Notes under the pieces: model-generated
Told to the model about the DNA's origin: nothing
The model's database searches: none
The model's input: the letters and a program-made list of their open reading frames with translations, nothing else
Assembly (NCBI GenBank): GCA_902826605.1
Contig: CADEFM010000009.1
Span: 124,001 to 188,000 of the forward strand
DNA from: an uncultured Acidobacteriota bacterium
GTDB lineage: Bacteria; Acidobacteriota; Terriglobia; Bryobacterales; Bryobacteraceae
Reading direction: 5' to 3'
DNA: 64,000 bases
In this document: positions 42,922-51,765 of the stretch, piece by piece
Layout: the number at the start of each line of letters is the position of its first letter
Position numbering within the stretch: position 1 is the stretch's first letter
Made by a program: the position numbers and the translations under genes

Positions 42922-44834
42922 GCGCTCGCTTCCAATTCGGCCGAGAGTTGTTCCCACTCCGCGACGCGCGTCTCAAGTTCAGCGCGGCGCTTTGCGGCCA
43001 AATCGTTCAGCCGCACGGATTCTTCCACGCTCCTGAAATCGGCCAGTGCGATCTCGTGCTGCGCAATCTCGGATTCGAGCGTCGCGATGCGCTCCTCGGC
43101 CTGCATGAGCTGATCCCGCATTTTTTGCAATTTCATCGGATTGACCCGTGGTTTGGTCTTAGCGGCCGCGGGTTCGGGCTCCGGTGCGGAAGCCATGGGC
43201 GCGGCCTGCTGAGCGGTCATGGATTCAGGACCTCCCGCCTTCCGCCACCGATAATCCTCATAGTTGCCAGGATAGACATGCACGTGTCCATCTTCGATCT
43301 CAAAAATGCGCGTGGCGAGATTGTCTATGAAGTAACGGTCATGCGAAACGAAGACGACCGTCCCGGTGTAGTCCTTCAGAGCTTCGAGGAGCACGTCTTT
43401 TGCCCGCATATCCAAGTGATTGGTCGGCTCGTCGAGCAACAAGAAATTCGACGGCGCCAGCAGCATCTTCGCCAGAGCGTAACGGTTGCGCTCGCCGCCG
43501 GAAAGCACGCCAATGCGCTTGAAGACATCGTCGGCGCTGAACAGAAAGCTCCCCAACAGGCTGCGCAGTTCGGTGTTAGTCGAGCGCGGCGCGGCATCCC
43601 CCAGATCGTCTACCATACGCGCTTCCGGGTTCAATTCCTTGTACTGATCCTGCGCGAAGTAATCGGGCGTCACGTTATGCCCCAACGTGTACGTGCCGCT
43701 CGAGAGAGGCTCCGCGCCGGAGAGCAGCTTAATCATCGTTGACTTCCCGGCGCCGTTGACACCCACAAGTGCGATGCGATCGCCGCGCTCGATAATGCAA
43801 TTCGCTCCGCCGAAAACGAATTTCGATCCGTAGCTCTTCGAAACATCTTTGAACTCCGCCACGATTCGCCCACTGGGCTTGGGTTGCGGGAACTTGAAAT
43901 GGATGGTTTGTTCATCGGGAGGCACTTCGATGCGCTCGATTTTCTCCAGTTCCTTGATGCGCGATTGCACCTGCTTGGCTTTCGTGGCCTGATAGCGGAA
44001 GCGGTTGATAAAGGCTTCCAACTGCTCGACGCGTTCACGCTGATTTCGGTAGGCAGCCATCAACTGATCGCGGCGCTCGGTTTTCTGGGCCAGATATTTG
44101 TCGTAATTGCCACTGTAGAAATGAACGTGCTTGTTCCAGATCTCAACCGTCTTGTTCACGGTGACGTCCAGAAAATAACGGTCGTGCGAGATCAGCACGT
44201 ACGCGCCAGGATAGTTCGTCAGGTAATCTTCCAGCCAATTGCGGGCTTCCAGGTCCAGGTGATTCGTCGGCTCATCGAGCAGCAGCAGGCTGGGCTTTTC
44301 CAGCAGCAATTTAGCAAGCGCCAGACGCATCTGCCAGCCGCCGGAAAACTCTTCCGTTCGACGCGCCCAATCGTCCTTGCGAAATCCGAGGCCGTTGAGT
44401 ACGGTGCCCACTGCGGCCTCGATCGCATAGCCGTCGCGATTGCGGAACTCCGTGTCAATGTTATGCGCGCGTTCAGCCGCGGCTGCGTACTCCACGCTCG
44501 CCGGATCCAGTTCCCCCAGCTTGTGATGCAGGTCTTCCAGCTCTTTCTCCATGGCGCGCAGGCTGTCGAAGACGGTCATAGCTTCCTGAAAAACCGTGCG
44601 CCCAGACAGCGAAAGCCCGTCTTGCGGCAGGTAGCCGAGCGTCATTCCCCGGGTGAACGAAATAGAGCCGTAGTCGAGCGTCTCCATGCCGTTCAAAATC
44701 TTAAGGAGCGTGGACTTACCCGTACCGTTGCCGCCGACCAGCCCCGTGCGCTCACGCGGCGTGACCAGCCAGTCACAGTCTTCGAATAGGAGCTTTTGGC
44801 CGAAGCGTTTCCCGGCGCCCTGGAGTTGAATCAT
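42918..44834 (-). CDS. ABC-F family ATPase
   Basis: 638 residues, soluble, two ATP-binding cassettes on one chain, no membrane domain. Walker A: GGNGTGKSTLLK and GVNGAGKSTMIKLLSG; signature: EFSGGWQMRLALAKLLL and LSGGERNRYALAKMLL; Walker B: LLLLDEPTNHLDLEAR twice. Between them is the linker helix pair (QRERVEQLEAFINRFRYQAT-KA) that enters the ribosome E site in EttA/Uup; the C-terminal 100 residues form a coiled coil (KLQKMRDQLMQAEERIATLE). ABC-F proteins act in translation or antibiotic resistance. The layout is closest to Uup/YbiT. It is between the ADOP-like gene and paiB in a minus-strand operon. Confidence 0.93.
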   Translation of the reverse strand: MIQLQGAGKRFGQKLLFEDCDWLVTPRERTGLVGGNGTGKSTLLKILNGMETLDYGSISFTRGMTLGYLPQDGLSLSGRTVFQEAMTVFDSLRAMEKELEDLHHKLGELDPASVEYAAAAERAHNIDTEFRNRDGYAIEAAVGTVLNGLGFRKDDWARRTEEFSGGWQMRLALAKLLLEKPSLLLLDEPTNHLDLEARNWLEDYLTNYPGAYVLISHDRYFLDVTVNKTVEIWNKHVHFYSGNYDKYLAQKTERRDQLMAAYRNQRERVEQLEAFINRFRYQATKAKQVQSRIKELEKIERIEVPPDEQTIHFKFPQPKPSGRIVAEFKDVSKSYGSKFVFGGANCIIERGDRIALVGVNGAGKSTMIKLLSGAEPLSSGTYTLGHNVTPDYFAQDQYKELNPEARMVDDLGDAAPRSTNTELRSLLGSFLFSADDVFKRIGVLSGGERNRYALAKMLLAPSNFLLLDEPTNHLDMRAKDVLLEALKDYTGTVVFVSHDRYFIDNLATRIFEIEDGHVHVYPGNYEDYRWRKAGGPESMTAQQAAPMASAPEPEPAAAKTKPRVNPMKLQKMRDQLMQAEERIATLESEIAQHEIALADFRSVEESVRLNDLAAKRRAELETRVAEWEQLSAELEASA

Positions 44835-44858
44835 TGCGGAAGGGGTTCTACTACGATT

Positions 44859-46304
44859 TTACTTCACCGAATCTTCAAACCCCATCCAGCGTTTCGACAT
44901 TTCCGATCCCAGCACCGAATCGGACGTGTATACGAACCCATGCCCTTGCGGGCACATGATTTCTTCGCCGGCAGTTTCGAGCAGTATCTGTCCGGGAACG
45001 CCGATGCGAAGCGGCTGACGCATGGGTTGCAGGCATACGCGGCAGCGGCCCCGTTGGTCACGCCAGGCCCACACGAAGATCCCGGCGGTGCACAAAAATG
45101 TCCACCACATCAGCAGCGGGCCGCCACGAGGGCCCTGCAACCCACCGGTCATCCCTAGCGTGCTGACTCCCGTGAATTCAAACAGCCACACAAACAGCCC
45201 ACATAGCAAGAGCAACGGCTTCGCGGCGAAGAATCCCCAGTAGCGCGCGGCCAGTGCCAGAGATCGGCCTTGGCGGTAGTCCATCGCGAAACCGAAAATG
45301 GCCCACGCCAATGTAAGTCCCACCGCGATCAGCAGATCCGACCCGTAAGAGCGCACTTGTGCGAACACCAGGTCTTCAACGGGCGTGGCTTTCATGGTGA
45401 AGTTGCGGCGCGCGATGCCCGATTGGACCTGCAATTGGTGCAATTCCCGGGCAGTCTCCGCCGTTGACACTCCCGGGCGCAAGCGTGCAACCGCACCTTT
45501 TAATCCCAGCCACCACCGCGATGGAACAGGAGCATGATCGGCGCTGGCGGGAGCCCAAATGGCGATGGAGGTTGAAAGAAACGAAAACTCCTTTGGCAGC
45601 ACCCCCGCCAGACGCAGAGTGCGACCTCCGATATCGAAGTGCTGGCCCGATGAGCTGGGATCGCTGCGCAAGTATTTGCGCCAAAACGTTTCGCTCGCCA
45701 GAAATTCCCCCTCGCCAAGACGTGCGGGATACGCCCTCAATACCTCAAAGAAATTCGGACTCACGTAGGCGATGGGAAAGTCGCCCATGGAAGCGACACG
45801 CCCCGTGCGCCAGACATACGACGCCATGCTCTCGAGCATTTTCGATTTCGATTCGAACTCGCGCAGTTCCCGATCGTTAAAACCGATTCGCACGCCAAAT
45901 ACGGGCGGCCCCTGCGCCAGCAGGATCACGCGCGAGGCGTCCGGATAGGGTAACGCGCCAGCCAGCCCTCGCAGATTGCGGAGAACGCCGCTGCCAAGTG
46001 CCAATAGGACGAGCGGGAGCGCACACAGAGCCAGGCAGAAGCACGGATGCCCAAGCAATTCGCTCACGCCCGCCGCACCAGGGTCACTGCGAAACCGGGC
46101 TGCCCAGGCGTCGCGAACCGCCTGTTTAGTATGGCTGAGCAGTGCAAAACGGCCTTCGGAATCACCGGCCTCCGCAGTACTCAACATCCATCGCCACAGA
46201 TCGCCCCGCCACTGCTCATGCCACGTCTCACGCAACGCTTCTGGGACCAGCTTCTCGGAGGCTCCGAGAATTACGCGGCATGCGAGTGGCAGAACAAATC
46301 GCAT
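44859..46304 (-). CDS. ADOP-like orphan permease with Cys-rich tail
   Basis: 481 residues. A short N-terminal segment (ETWHEQWRGDLWRW) and a membrane helix (CLALCALPLVLLALGSGVL) are followed by a periplasmic MacB-type core (about 120-325: PFGVRIGFNDREL-like GVRIGFNDRELREFESK, YVSPNFFEVLRAYPARLG, FDIGGRTLRLAGVLPKEFSF). Three further helices come next. This matches acidobacterial duplicated orphan permeases (ADOP) but only the first half is present; no second MacB core or FtsX end. The last 70 residues form a Cys-rich tail (CRVCLQ ... CPQGHGF) suggestive of a zinc ribbon. Ends 24 bases before the ABC-F gene. Partner ATPase not evident. Confidence 0.7.
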   Translation of the reverse strand: MRFVLPLACRVILGASEKLVPEALRETWHEQWRGDLWRWMLSTAEAGDSEGRFALLSHTKQAVRDAWAARFRSDPGAAGVSELLGHPCFCLALCALPLVLLALGSGVLRNLRGLAGALPYPDASRVILLAQGPPVFGVRIGFNDRELREFESKSKMLESMASYVWRTGRVASMGDFPIAYVSPNFFEVLRAYPARLGEGEFLASETFWRKYLRSDPSSSGQHFDIGGRTLRLAGVLPKEFSFLSTSIAIWAPASADHAPVPSRWWLGLKGAVARLRPGVSTAETARELHQLQVQSGIARRNFTMKATPVEDLVFAQVRSYGSDLLIAVGLTLAWAIFGFAMDYRQGRSLALAARYWGFFAAKPLLLLCGLFVWLFEFTGVSTLGMTGGLQGPRGGPLLMWWTFLCTAGIFVWAWRDQRGRCRVCLQPMRQPLRIGVPGQILLETAGEEIMCPQGHGFVYTSDSVLGSEMSKRWMGFEDSVK

Positions 46305-46348
46305 TACTCTTACACTAACGCGATTCCGCCTCCATGTCTGCGGCTGGG

Positions 46349-47128
46349 TTATACCGTCTTGGTCGCCCCGCCGTCCATATCGATCAATGAGCCATGAAAT
46401 AGCCGTCCTTCGGGACCCACGATGAAAGATACCAGCGCGGCGATTTCGCCAGGATCGCCGATTTTCGTCACGCGGGCATTGGCGGCGAATTGTTGTTCGG
46501 CCGCGTCAATTCCGACGCCGTTTTCCATCGCGATCGTTACCAGGCGCTTCTGAAAACGCTCCGTGCGAATCGCTCCCGGATTGATCGCATTTACCTGCAC
46601 TCCATCGCGGATGCCCACATCGGCCATTGCTTTTGTGAAGGTAGTCATCGCCCCGTTTACTGACCCGCCGATTGTGAACTCCGCGCCCGGGGTCCGGCCG
46701 CCGACGCCCGCGATGTTCACCACGGATCCTCCGGTAGCCTTCAAATGCGGCCATGCGGCACGCGTGATGCGCACTGCACCGAAGAACTTGAGCGCGAAGC
46801 CGTCCTCCCAATCCTCATCGGTCAACTCGAAAAAATCGGCGCGTTTCGTAGCCCCGGCGTTATTGACGACAATATCGATGCGCCCTTGCGTGGCGACGGT
46901 GAATTCGGCGAGTCGAGCGGGCGCGTCCGCTTCGCGCAAGTCCAGGGCGAACGCGGCTGCCTTGCCGCCCCCTTGCGTGATTTCAAGAACTGCGGCGTCC
47001 AGCGCGTCCCGGTCTCGCGCGCACAGAATAACAACCGCTCCGTCCCGCCCTAAGCGCGTGGCAATGGCGCGTCCAATACCCCGGCTGGCGCCCGTGATGA
47101 TGGCTATTTTCCCCAGAAGAGTCTGCAC
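46349..47128 (-). CDS. Short-chain dehydrogenase/reductase
   Basis: 259 residues, start GTG 47128. Classical SDR: TGASRGIGRAIATRLGRDG, NNAGATKRADFF, catalytic Ser region NIAGVGGRTPGAEFTIGG; in the position of Tyr the sequence reads TIGGSVNGAM, so the YxxxK signature is not found, only GSVNGAM. It may be one of the SDR members that lack the Tyr. The longer frame upstream to 47350 overlaps the NHL gene antisense, so the start near 47128 is more plausible. First gene of a minus-strand run with the ADOP-like gene. Confidence 0.7.
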   Translation of the reverse strand: MQTLLGKIAIITGASRGIGRAIATRLGRDGAVVILCARDRDALDAAVLEITQGGGKAAAFALDLREADAPARLAEFTVATQGRIDIVVNNAGATKRADFFELTDEDWEDGFALKFFGAVRITRAAWPHLKATGGSVVNIAGVGGRTPGAEFTIGGSVNGAMTTFTKAMADVGIRDGVQVNAINPGAIRTERFQKRLVTIAMENGVGIDAAEQQFAANARVTKIGDPGEIAALVSFIVGPEGRLFHGSLIDMDGGATKTV

Positions 47129-47239
47129 AGACTCTATCGTGACATAGCGAAGGCGTTCACTTCGCCGGCCGACGCTGTCAGCCGATCCGTGCTTTTTGGT
47201 CCTTGGCCGGATCACAACGTCCAGGGCTAAACTACGTAC

Positions 47240-48316
47240 ATGAAGAGTCTGGCCCTGTGCGCGGCTTTGACGATGGCGGCTAGCACCGCCTGTGCATCCA
47301 GCGTGTCCACGTTTGTCGGCACGGGCGTGGCTGGTTTCACCGATACGCAAGTCGCCAATCCATATGGCATGATCATCGGTCCGGATGGGGCCATGTACTT
47401 CTGTGATCTGGACAACTCGCGTATCCGGCGCTTGGACTTGAGGACAAAGAAGATGACCTTGATCGCCGGTAACGGCAAGAAGGGTTACGCGGGCGACGGC
47501 GGACCCGCTACGGAAGCTTCACTCGCGGCGCCCCATGAGCTGGTTTTCGATAAGAAAGGCGACCTCTACATCGCCGAGCGTGACAATCATGTGATCCGCA
47601 AGATCGATATGAAGACGGGCATTATATCCACCGCAGCTGGCACCGGCATGCCGGGATTTGCAGGAGATGGAGGCGTTGCAGTGCGTGCGCAACTGCGTCA
47701 GCCCCACTCGATCATTCGTGATACGGACGGCACACTGCTGATCTGCGACATCGGAAATCATCGTATTCGGCGACTGCATCCCGATACGGGCGTGATCGAA
47801 ACGTGGGCCGGCACTGGACAGCAGTTAGCGACACCCGAAGGTGCCCCAGCAAGTTCCGAGACCCCGCTCAACGGCCCAAGAACCATGATCATCGCTCCCA
47901 ACGGCGACATCTTTCTGGCGCTGCGCGAAGGTAACGCAGTCTACCGCATCGACGGTAAATCTAAAATGCTGCACAAGATCGCAGGAACAGGCGAGATCGG
48001 ATTCAGGGGCGATGGCGGCAACGCGCTTCAAGCCAGATTCGGGGGTGCGGCACGTGGAGGAGCGGCGGGGCCCAAGGGCATGGCGTATGCGAAAAATACG
48101 CTCTACGTCGTCGATACGGATAGCCACGCCATCCGTAAGATCGATCTCAAAACCAATATCATCACGACCATCCTGGGCACCGGCGAAATGGGAGACGGCC
48201 CGGAAATCGATCCTGCAAAGTGCAAGTTGTCGCGCCCGCATGGGGCCTTATTTTATAGGAGTGTGCTTTACGTGACCGACAGTGAGGCGCATCGGATCCG
48301 CGCCTACCGGCCGTAA
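47240..48316 (+). CDS. NHL-repeat secreted propeller protein
   Basis: 358 residues with a signal peptide (SLALCAALTMAASTACA). The rest is a six-bladed NHL propeller with regular units: VANPYGMIIGPDGAMYFCD, LAAPHELVFDKKGDLYIAE, LRQPHSIIRDTDGTLLICD, KGMAYAKNTLYVVDTDSHAI. Between them lie loops with GYAGDGG and GFAGDGG repeats. Such proteins are common in Solibacter and possibly bind proteins or carbohydrates; enzyme activity is not implied. It is a single gene, divergent from the SDR gene and ending just before the convergent GH57 gene. Confidence 0.85.
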   Translation: MKSLALCAALTMAASTACASSVSTFVGTGVAGFTDTQVANPYGMIIGPDGAMYFCDLDNSRIRRLDLRTKKMTLIAGNGKKGYAGDGGPATEASLAAPHELVFDKKGDLYIAERDNHVIRKIDMKTGIISTAAGTGMPGFAGDGGVAVRAQLRQPHSIIRDTDGTLLICDIGNHRIRRLHPDTGVIETWAGTGQQLATPEGAPASSETPLNGPRTMIIAPNGDIFLALREGNAVYRIDGKSKMLHKIAGTGEIGFRGDGGNALQARFGGAARGGAAGPKGMAYAKNTLYVVDTDSHAIRKIDLKTNIITTILGTGEMGDGPEIDPAKCKLSRPHGALFYRSVLYVTDSEAHRIRAYRP

Positions 48317-48319
48317 CGT

Positions 48320-50290
48320 TCAATTCGGAGTCTTCGACACGAGCGCCGCAACATCGTGGATTTGTATCCAACCATCCGCCGGCAAGCTAGCGGCTGGCAA
48401 GCCATTGTGGGCCGCATGAATCCGAAAACGATTCCCTTTTCTGGGCACTTCGATTTCGACTATGCGCCCGGCTGCGATTTTCGATTCGGCCACACCAGTA
48501 TCGAACTCAACTGAGAGATTCGCCGTAGCCGCGCCGTCCAAGCGGATATAAAGATTCCCGTCGTCGCAGCCATAAAACATTTCGCGCGCCACCACAAAAC
48601 CGCCATGCATGGAGCCCGATCGTGGATCCGGACGGTAACGCCCGGCGCCCATCCACTCAAAGTATGAAGTAACGTTGCCATCGATCACCGGGCGAATCGG
48701 ATTCACCGGATCTTCGCGCTGCTCACCCTCCTGTTGCGTCCGCAGCAGAGAATGGATGAGCGCTTCCGGCGGAACCAAATCCAGCGCGCGATACACGTTG
48801 GCAAGATGATCGCGGTAAAGCTGATCGAATTCTTCGCGATTGTCGGAGCCGTGTTCCGGCCCATACCACCAGTTCCAGTCGCTCCCCTCCGCGATCAACA
48901 ATTCTTCATAGGCAAGTTTTCTGGAGGCATCGGGAGCCCCGGGGGTCGCGTCGTACACTTTGCGAGCGTCCAGCAGCAGTTCCCACGCGCGATTATCTTC
49001 CTCAGCGCCAATCCAGATGTCGAAGTTAGCGTTGATCCAGGACCCTGGAAAGATTCCTTGCAGCGGCTCAGGCGTGAACTTCGCAAGCGCTTCCGAGACG
49101 GTAAGCGCTTCCATCTGGGTGTCTTCGGAGATGCGGCGGTACAATTCGCGCAGAAAAGGCCGGCCGTTCTGCTCATACCATTCCCAGGCGTTCTCGCCAT
49201 CCAGGACAATGGGAACCAGCGCATCACGCCCCGCCGCGTTTTGGCGGATACGATCCAAAAAGTGGGCCGCGGCATCGGAGGCGCTCATGCGCGAGTACTC
49301 GAAACCAATCAGATCGCTCAAATAGTGATCCCGGAAAATCATCCGCATCGCGTGACCGCTCTGCTGCCACACATACGCGCGATAGGTGACGTCCACTCCC
49401 GGCTCTCGATTCAGCGTCCGGCCCAGTACGCCGTTATCGCTCGCGGCCCATGTAAAACCGCATTCGGCTGCGATCGTCAAAGCTTCGTCGGACACGGAGC
49501 CTTCTGAAGGCCAGAGGCCCACCGGCGTCACTCCGAATTTCTCAGCAATGTGAGCACGGGCGCGCTGCAACTGCACGCGAGCGTCGTCCGGATATAAGAA
49601 ACGCGGTGGCAGAGGTAAACCAGAGTGCGGGACTGCCCCAATATCGGAATCGCAAATCAGGGGCAGGATGGGATGATAAAACGGAGTGGTGGAAATTTCG
49701 ATCTGACCTTGCTTTGCGAACTCGCGATACACCGGGAAGACGCGCTGCAGCGCTTCCATCTGCTTACGCGCCATCACGGCCTGGTCTTCCAGTGAAAAAT
49801 CCCGCCCTTTTCGAATGAGGGCCGCGAGCTCAGTATCGTGCGCCAGAACATCTTCGTCGAACCATACCAGCTGGTTCCAGATTTGCAGATCCCGTATATC
49901 CTGAGTGGTAAAACGTTCCTTCCTTTCGTTTTTTTCCAACAGCTCCGCATAGCGCGGGTAGCGGCGAATCAGGCGCGGGACATTCGCCTGGAAAAAATAC
50001 TTGAGGATAAAATTGCGCTGCGCCTCGCTCAGGTCTTCGGCGCGCGCCAACGCACAGTCCAGAAATGGGTCCGACGCCGTGCCTAATGCGTAATCCTCAA
50101 TTTGCGAGACCATCGACGGCACCAGATTGAACGTCTGGTGAATCCGAGGGAATTCCTCCAGGATCTGCACCATGCCGGTGTAGTCTTTCAATGCGTGCAG
50201 GCGCGTCCATGGCAGTTTGTACTCACCCGTCCACAAATCTTTGTAAAACGGCTGGTGCATGTGCCACAGGAAACAGAGGGTAGTCATCAA
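48320..50290 (-). CDS. Glycoside hydrolase family 57 protein
   Basis: 656 residues. GH57 enzymes are alpha-amylases, amylopullulanases, branching enzymes and galactosidases with a (beta/alpha)7 barrel. Marks: WHMHQPFY at residues 9-16, the catalytic Glu E263 in GLWPSEGSV, and the Asp D364 in VLDGENAWEWYE. No signal peptide is visible, so it likely acts on cytoplasmic glycogen or oligosaccharides. The C-terminal 130 residues (IRPVIDGNVTSYFEWMGAGR) form a beta-rich extra domain, as in amylopullulanase-like members. The start overlaps the YncE-like stop by 4 bases (50287-50290, ATGA). Specificity cannot be decided by eye. Confidence 0.9.
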   Translation of the reverse strand: MMTTLCFLWHMHQPFYKDLWTGEYKLPWTRLHALKDYTGMVQILEEFPRIHQTFNLVPSMVSQIEDYALGTASDPFLDCALARAEDLSEAQRNFILKYFFQANVPRLIRRYPRYAELLEKNERKERFTTQDIRDLQIWNQLVWFDEDVLAHDTELAALIRKGRDFSLEDQAVMARKQMEALQRVFPVYREFAKQGQIEISTTPFYHPILPLICDSDIGAVPHSGLPLPPRFLYPDDARVQLQRARAHIAEKFGVTPVGLWPSEGSVSDEALTIAAECGFTWAASDNGVLGRTLNREPGVDVTYRAYVWQQSGHAMRMIFRDHYLSDLIGFEYSRMSASDAAAHFLDRIRQNAAGRDALVPIVLDGENAWEWYEQNGRPFLRELYRRISEDTQMEALTVSEALAKFTPEPLQGIFPGSWINANFDIWIGAEEDNRAWELLLDARKVYDATPGAPDASRKLAYEELLIAEGSDWNWWYGPEHGSDNREEFDQLYRDHLANVYRALDLVPPEALIHSLLRTQQEGEQREDPVNPIRPVIDGNVTSYFEWMGAGRYRPDPRSGSMHGGFVVAREMFYGCDDGNLYIRLDGAATANLSVEFDTGVAESKIAAGRIVEIEVPRKGNRFRIHAAHNGLPAASLPADGWIQIHDVAALVSKTPN

Positions 50291-51765
50291 TCTTTGCGCG
50301 TCATGGGCCGAAGGCCGAGCAACGCTTCCACTTTCCGCAAATCGCCCGTGATCACTTCCGTGGCGGGTCCAAACTTGCTGTTCTTCAAGGCCGCTTCAAC
50401 GACGTCTGAAGGGCCCGCGGGCATCACGACCAGCCGGGGCATATCACCGGCCTTCAAGTCATCGAGGAAATTCTTGGTCCAATCCACACCGGTCTGAAGC
50501 TGGCCCAGCTCCGTGATCCCATAGTTCCGAACCACGATCCCAGCGGCGCGTGCGTTCGTCCAGATATAACCCGCCGGCGGAGTATTCGCCGGTTCGCGCC
50601 CGTCAAAATCATTGACCTTTTTCCTGCCTGCCATGAACGCGGGTGCGAGTTTCATGGTGTAGTCCGGCGCGAGGCCCGACATCGCGCGCATGGTTTCCAC
50701 CGGATCGCCAGTGGGAATTCGGTAAATTACATGCGATGCCGCTCCCGGCTTTGGTGGCGTCGGCGGCGGTGTTTCAGCGTCGAGCGTCCGGCCCGGCCCC
50801 CCGCGCCCATTGATCGCGACCACCTGATCCGCGATCACTCGCACGGCCGTAGGATAAGAGCCCGTGGGGATGAATTCTTCCAGCACGCCACGCCGGTCCG
50901 ATACGTCCACTGCCGCCACTACATCTCCATCCGAACATGCCACCAGCAGCTTCTTCTGATCGGCGGTCAACGCGAGGGCACTGGGCGTCATCCCCAGTGG
51001 TGACAGCGTCTCGGGAGCAATGCTGATGGTGTCCACGATGCGCATGGTCTTCTTCTCGCCGATGCCGACCGCGAACACGCTATTGGTGTTGGCAGCGGCC
51101 ACGAACAGGCGGTATTTCCAAGATAGGGGCTCCTGGCCTTCTTCCACCTGGGGCTGATAATCGCTCAGCACCATGTCGGTGGTGTGCGGTCCCAATCGGA
51201 GGCGTCCTATTTCCTCCCCGTTCGCAACGCTGTGCTGATACACTGCCGCATCGGCCCAACTGGAGACGAAGTAAGATTGTCCGTCGGGGTGGAACAGAAT
51301 TCGATAAGGCCGCCGTCCGGTCTTGAATTGATCGATGACGCGGCCGGAACGCGGATTGATCACGACGATTATGTTCTTGTAGAGGTCCGCGGCGTACAGC
51401 AACCGTCCGTCGGGCGAGAGCGCAACGTCACCGATGAAATCCGAGGCCTTCATCTCGCGCGTCTGTTTCAGAACACCATCGGCGGAAAAGCTCAATTCGT
51501 AAACCGATCCGCGCGATCCGCCTCCGGCATACACCGTTTTTCCGTCGGGCGTGAACGTCAGACCCAGCCAGGCATCTTCCAGCGGAACTCGTGAAATCTC
51601 GCGAAGTGGCGGCGGCGTCATTACGCTGATCGATGTCTTCGCGCCCGCATTCAGCACCAGAACGAATTTTTGATCCGGCGACACAGCCATAGACATGGGA
51701 AAGTCAAGCGCACTTTGCGCGAGGCACGCCGTCACCGAAGCTAAAAACAACACCAAACGCTTCAT
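50287..51765 (-). CDS. YncE-like beta-propeller with a degenerate phosphoesterase tail
   Basis: 492 residues. After a signal peptide (RLVLFLASVTACLAQ), residues 20-330 form a YncE/40-residue YVTN-type propeller: MSMAVSPDQKFVLVLNAG, LGLTFTPDGKTVYAGGG, VALSPDGRLLYAADLYKN. From residue 335 the sequence (TGDPVETMRAMSG, NDFDGREPANTPPAGYIWTN, FLDDLKAGDMPRLVVMPAGP) resembles the start and a middle piece of the alkaline-phosphatase-superfamily domain that follows the propeller in longer acidobacterial proteins of about 800 residues. Here most of that domain and its metal ligands are missing. It overlaps nadE by 4 bases and the GH57 gene by 4, so the three are coupled. Confidence 0.75.
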   Translation of the reverse strand: MKRLVLFLASVTACLAQSALDFPMSMAVSPDQKFVLVLNAGAKTSISVMTPPPLREISRVPLEDAWLGLTFTPDGKTVYAGGGSRGSVYELSFSADGVLKQTREMKASDFIGDVALSPDGRLLYAADLYKNIIVVINPRSGRVIDQFKTGRRPYRILFHPDGQSYFVSSWADAAVYQHSVANGEEIGRLRLGPHTTDMVLSDYQPQVEEGQEPLSWKYRLFVAAANTNSVFAVGIGEKKTMRIVDTISIAPETLSPLGMTPSALALTADQKKLLVACSDGDVVAAVDVSDRRGVLEEFIPTGSYPTAVRVIADQVVAINGRGGPGRTLDAETPPPTPPKPGAASHVIYRIPTGDPVETMRAMSGLAPDYTMKLAPAFMAGRKKVNDFDGREPANTPPAGYIWTNARAAGIVVRNYGITELGQLQTGVDWTKNFLDDLKAGDMPRLVVMPAGPSDVVEAALKNSKFGPATEVITGDLRKVEALLGLRPMTRKD

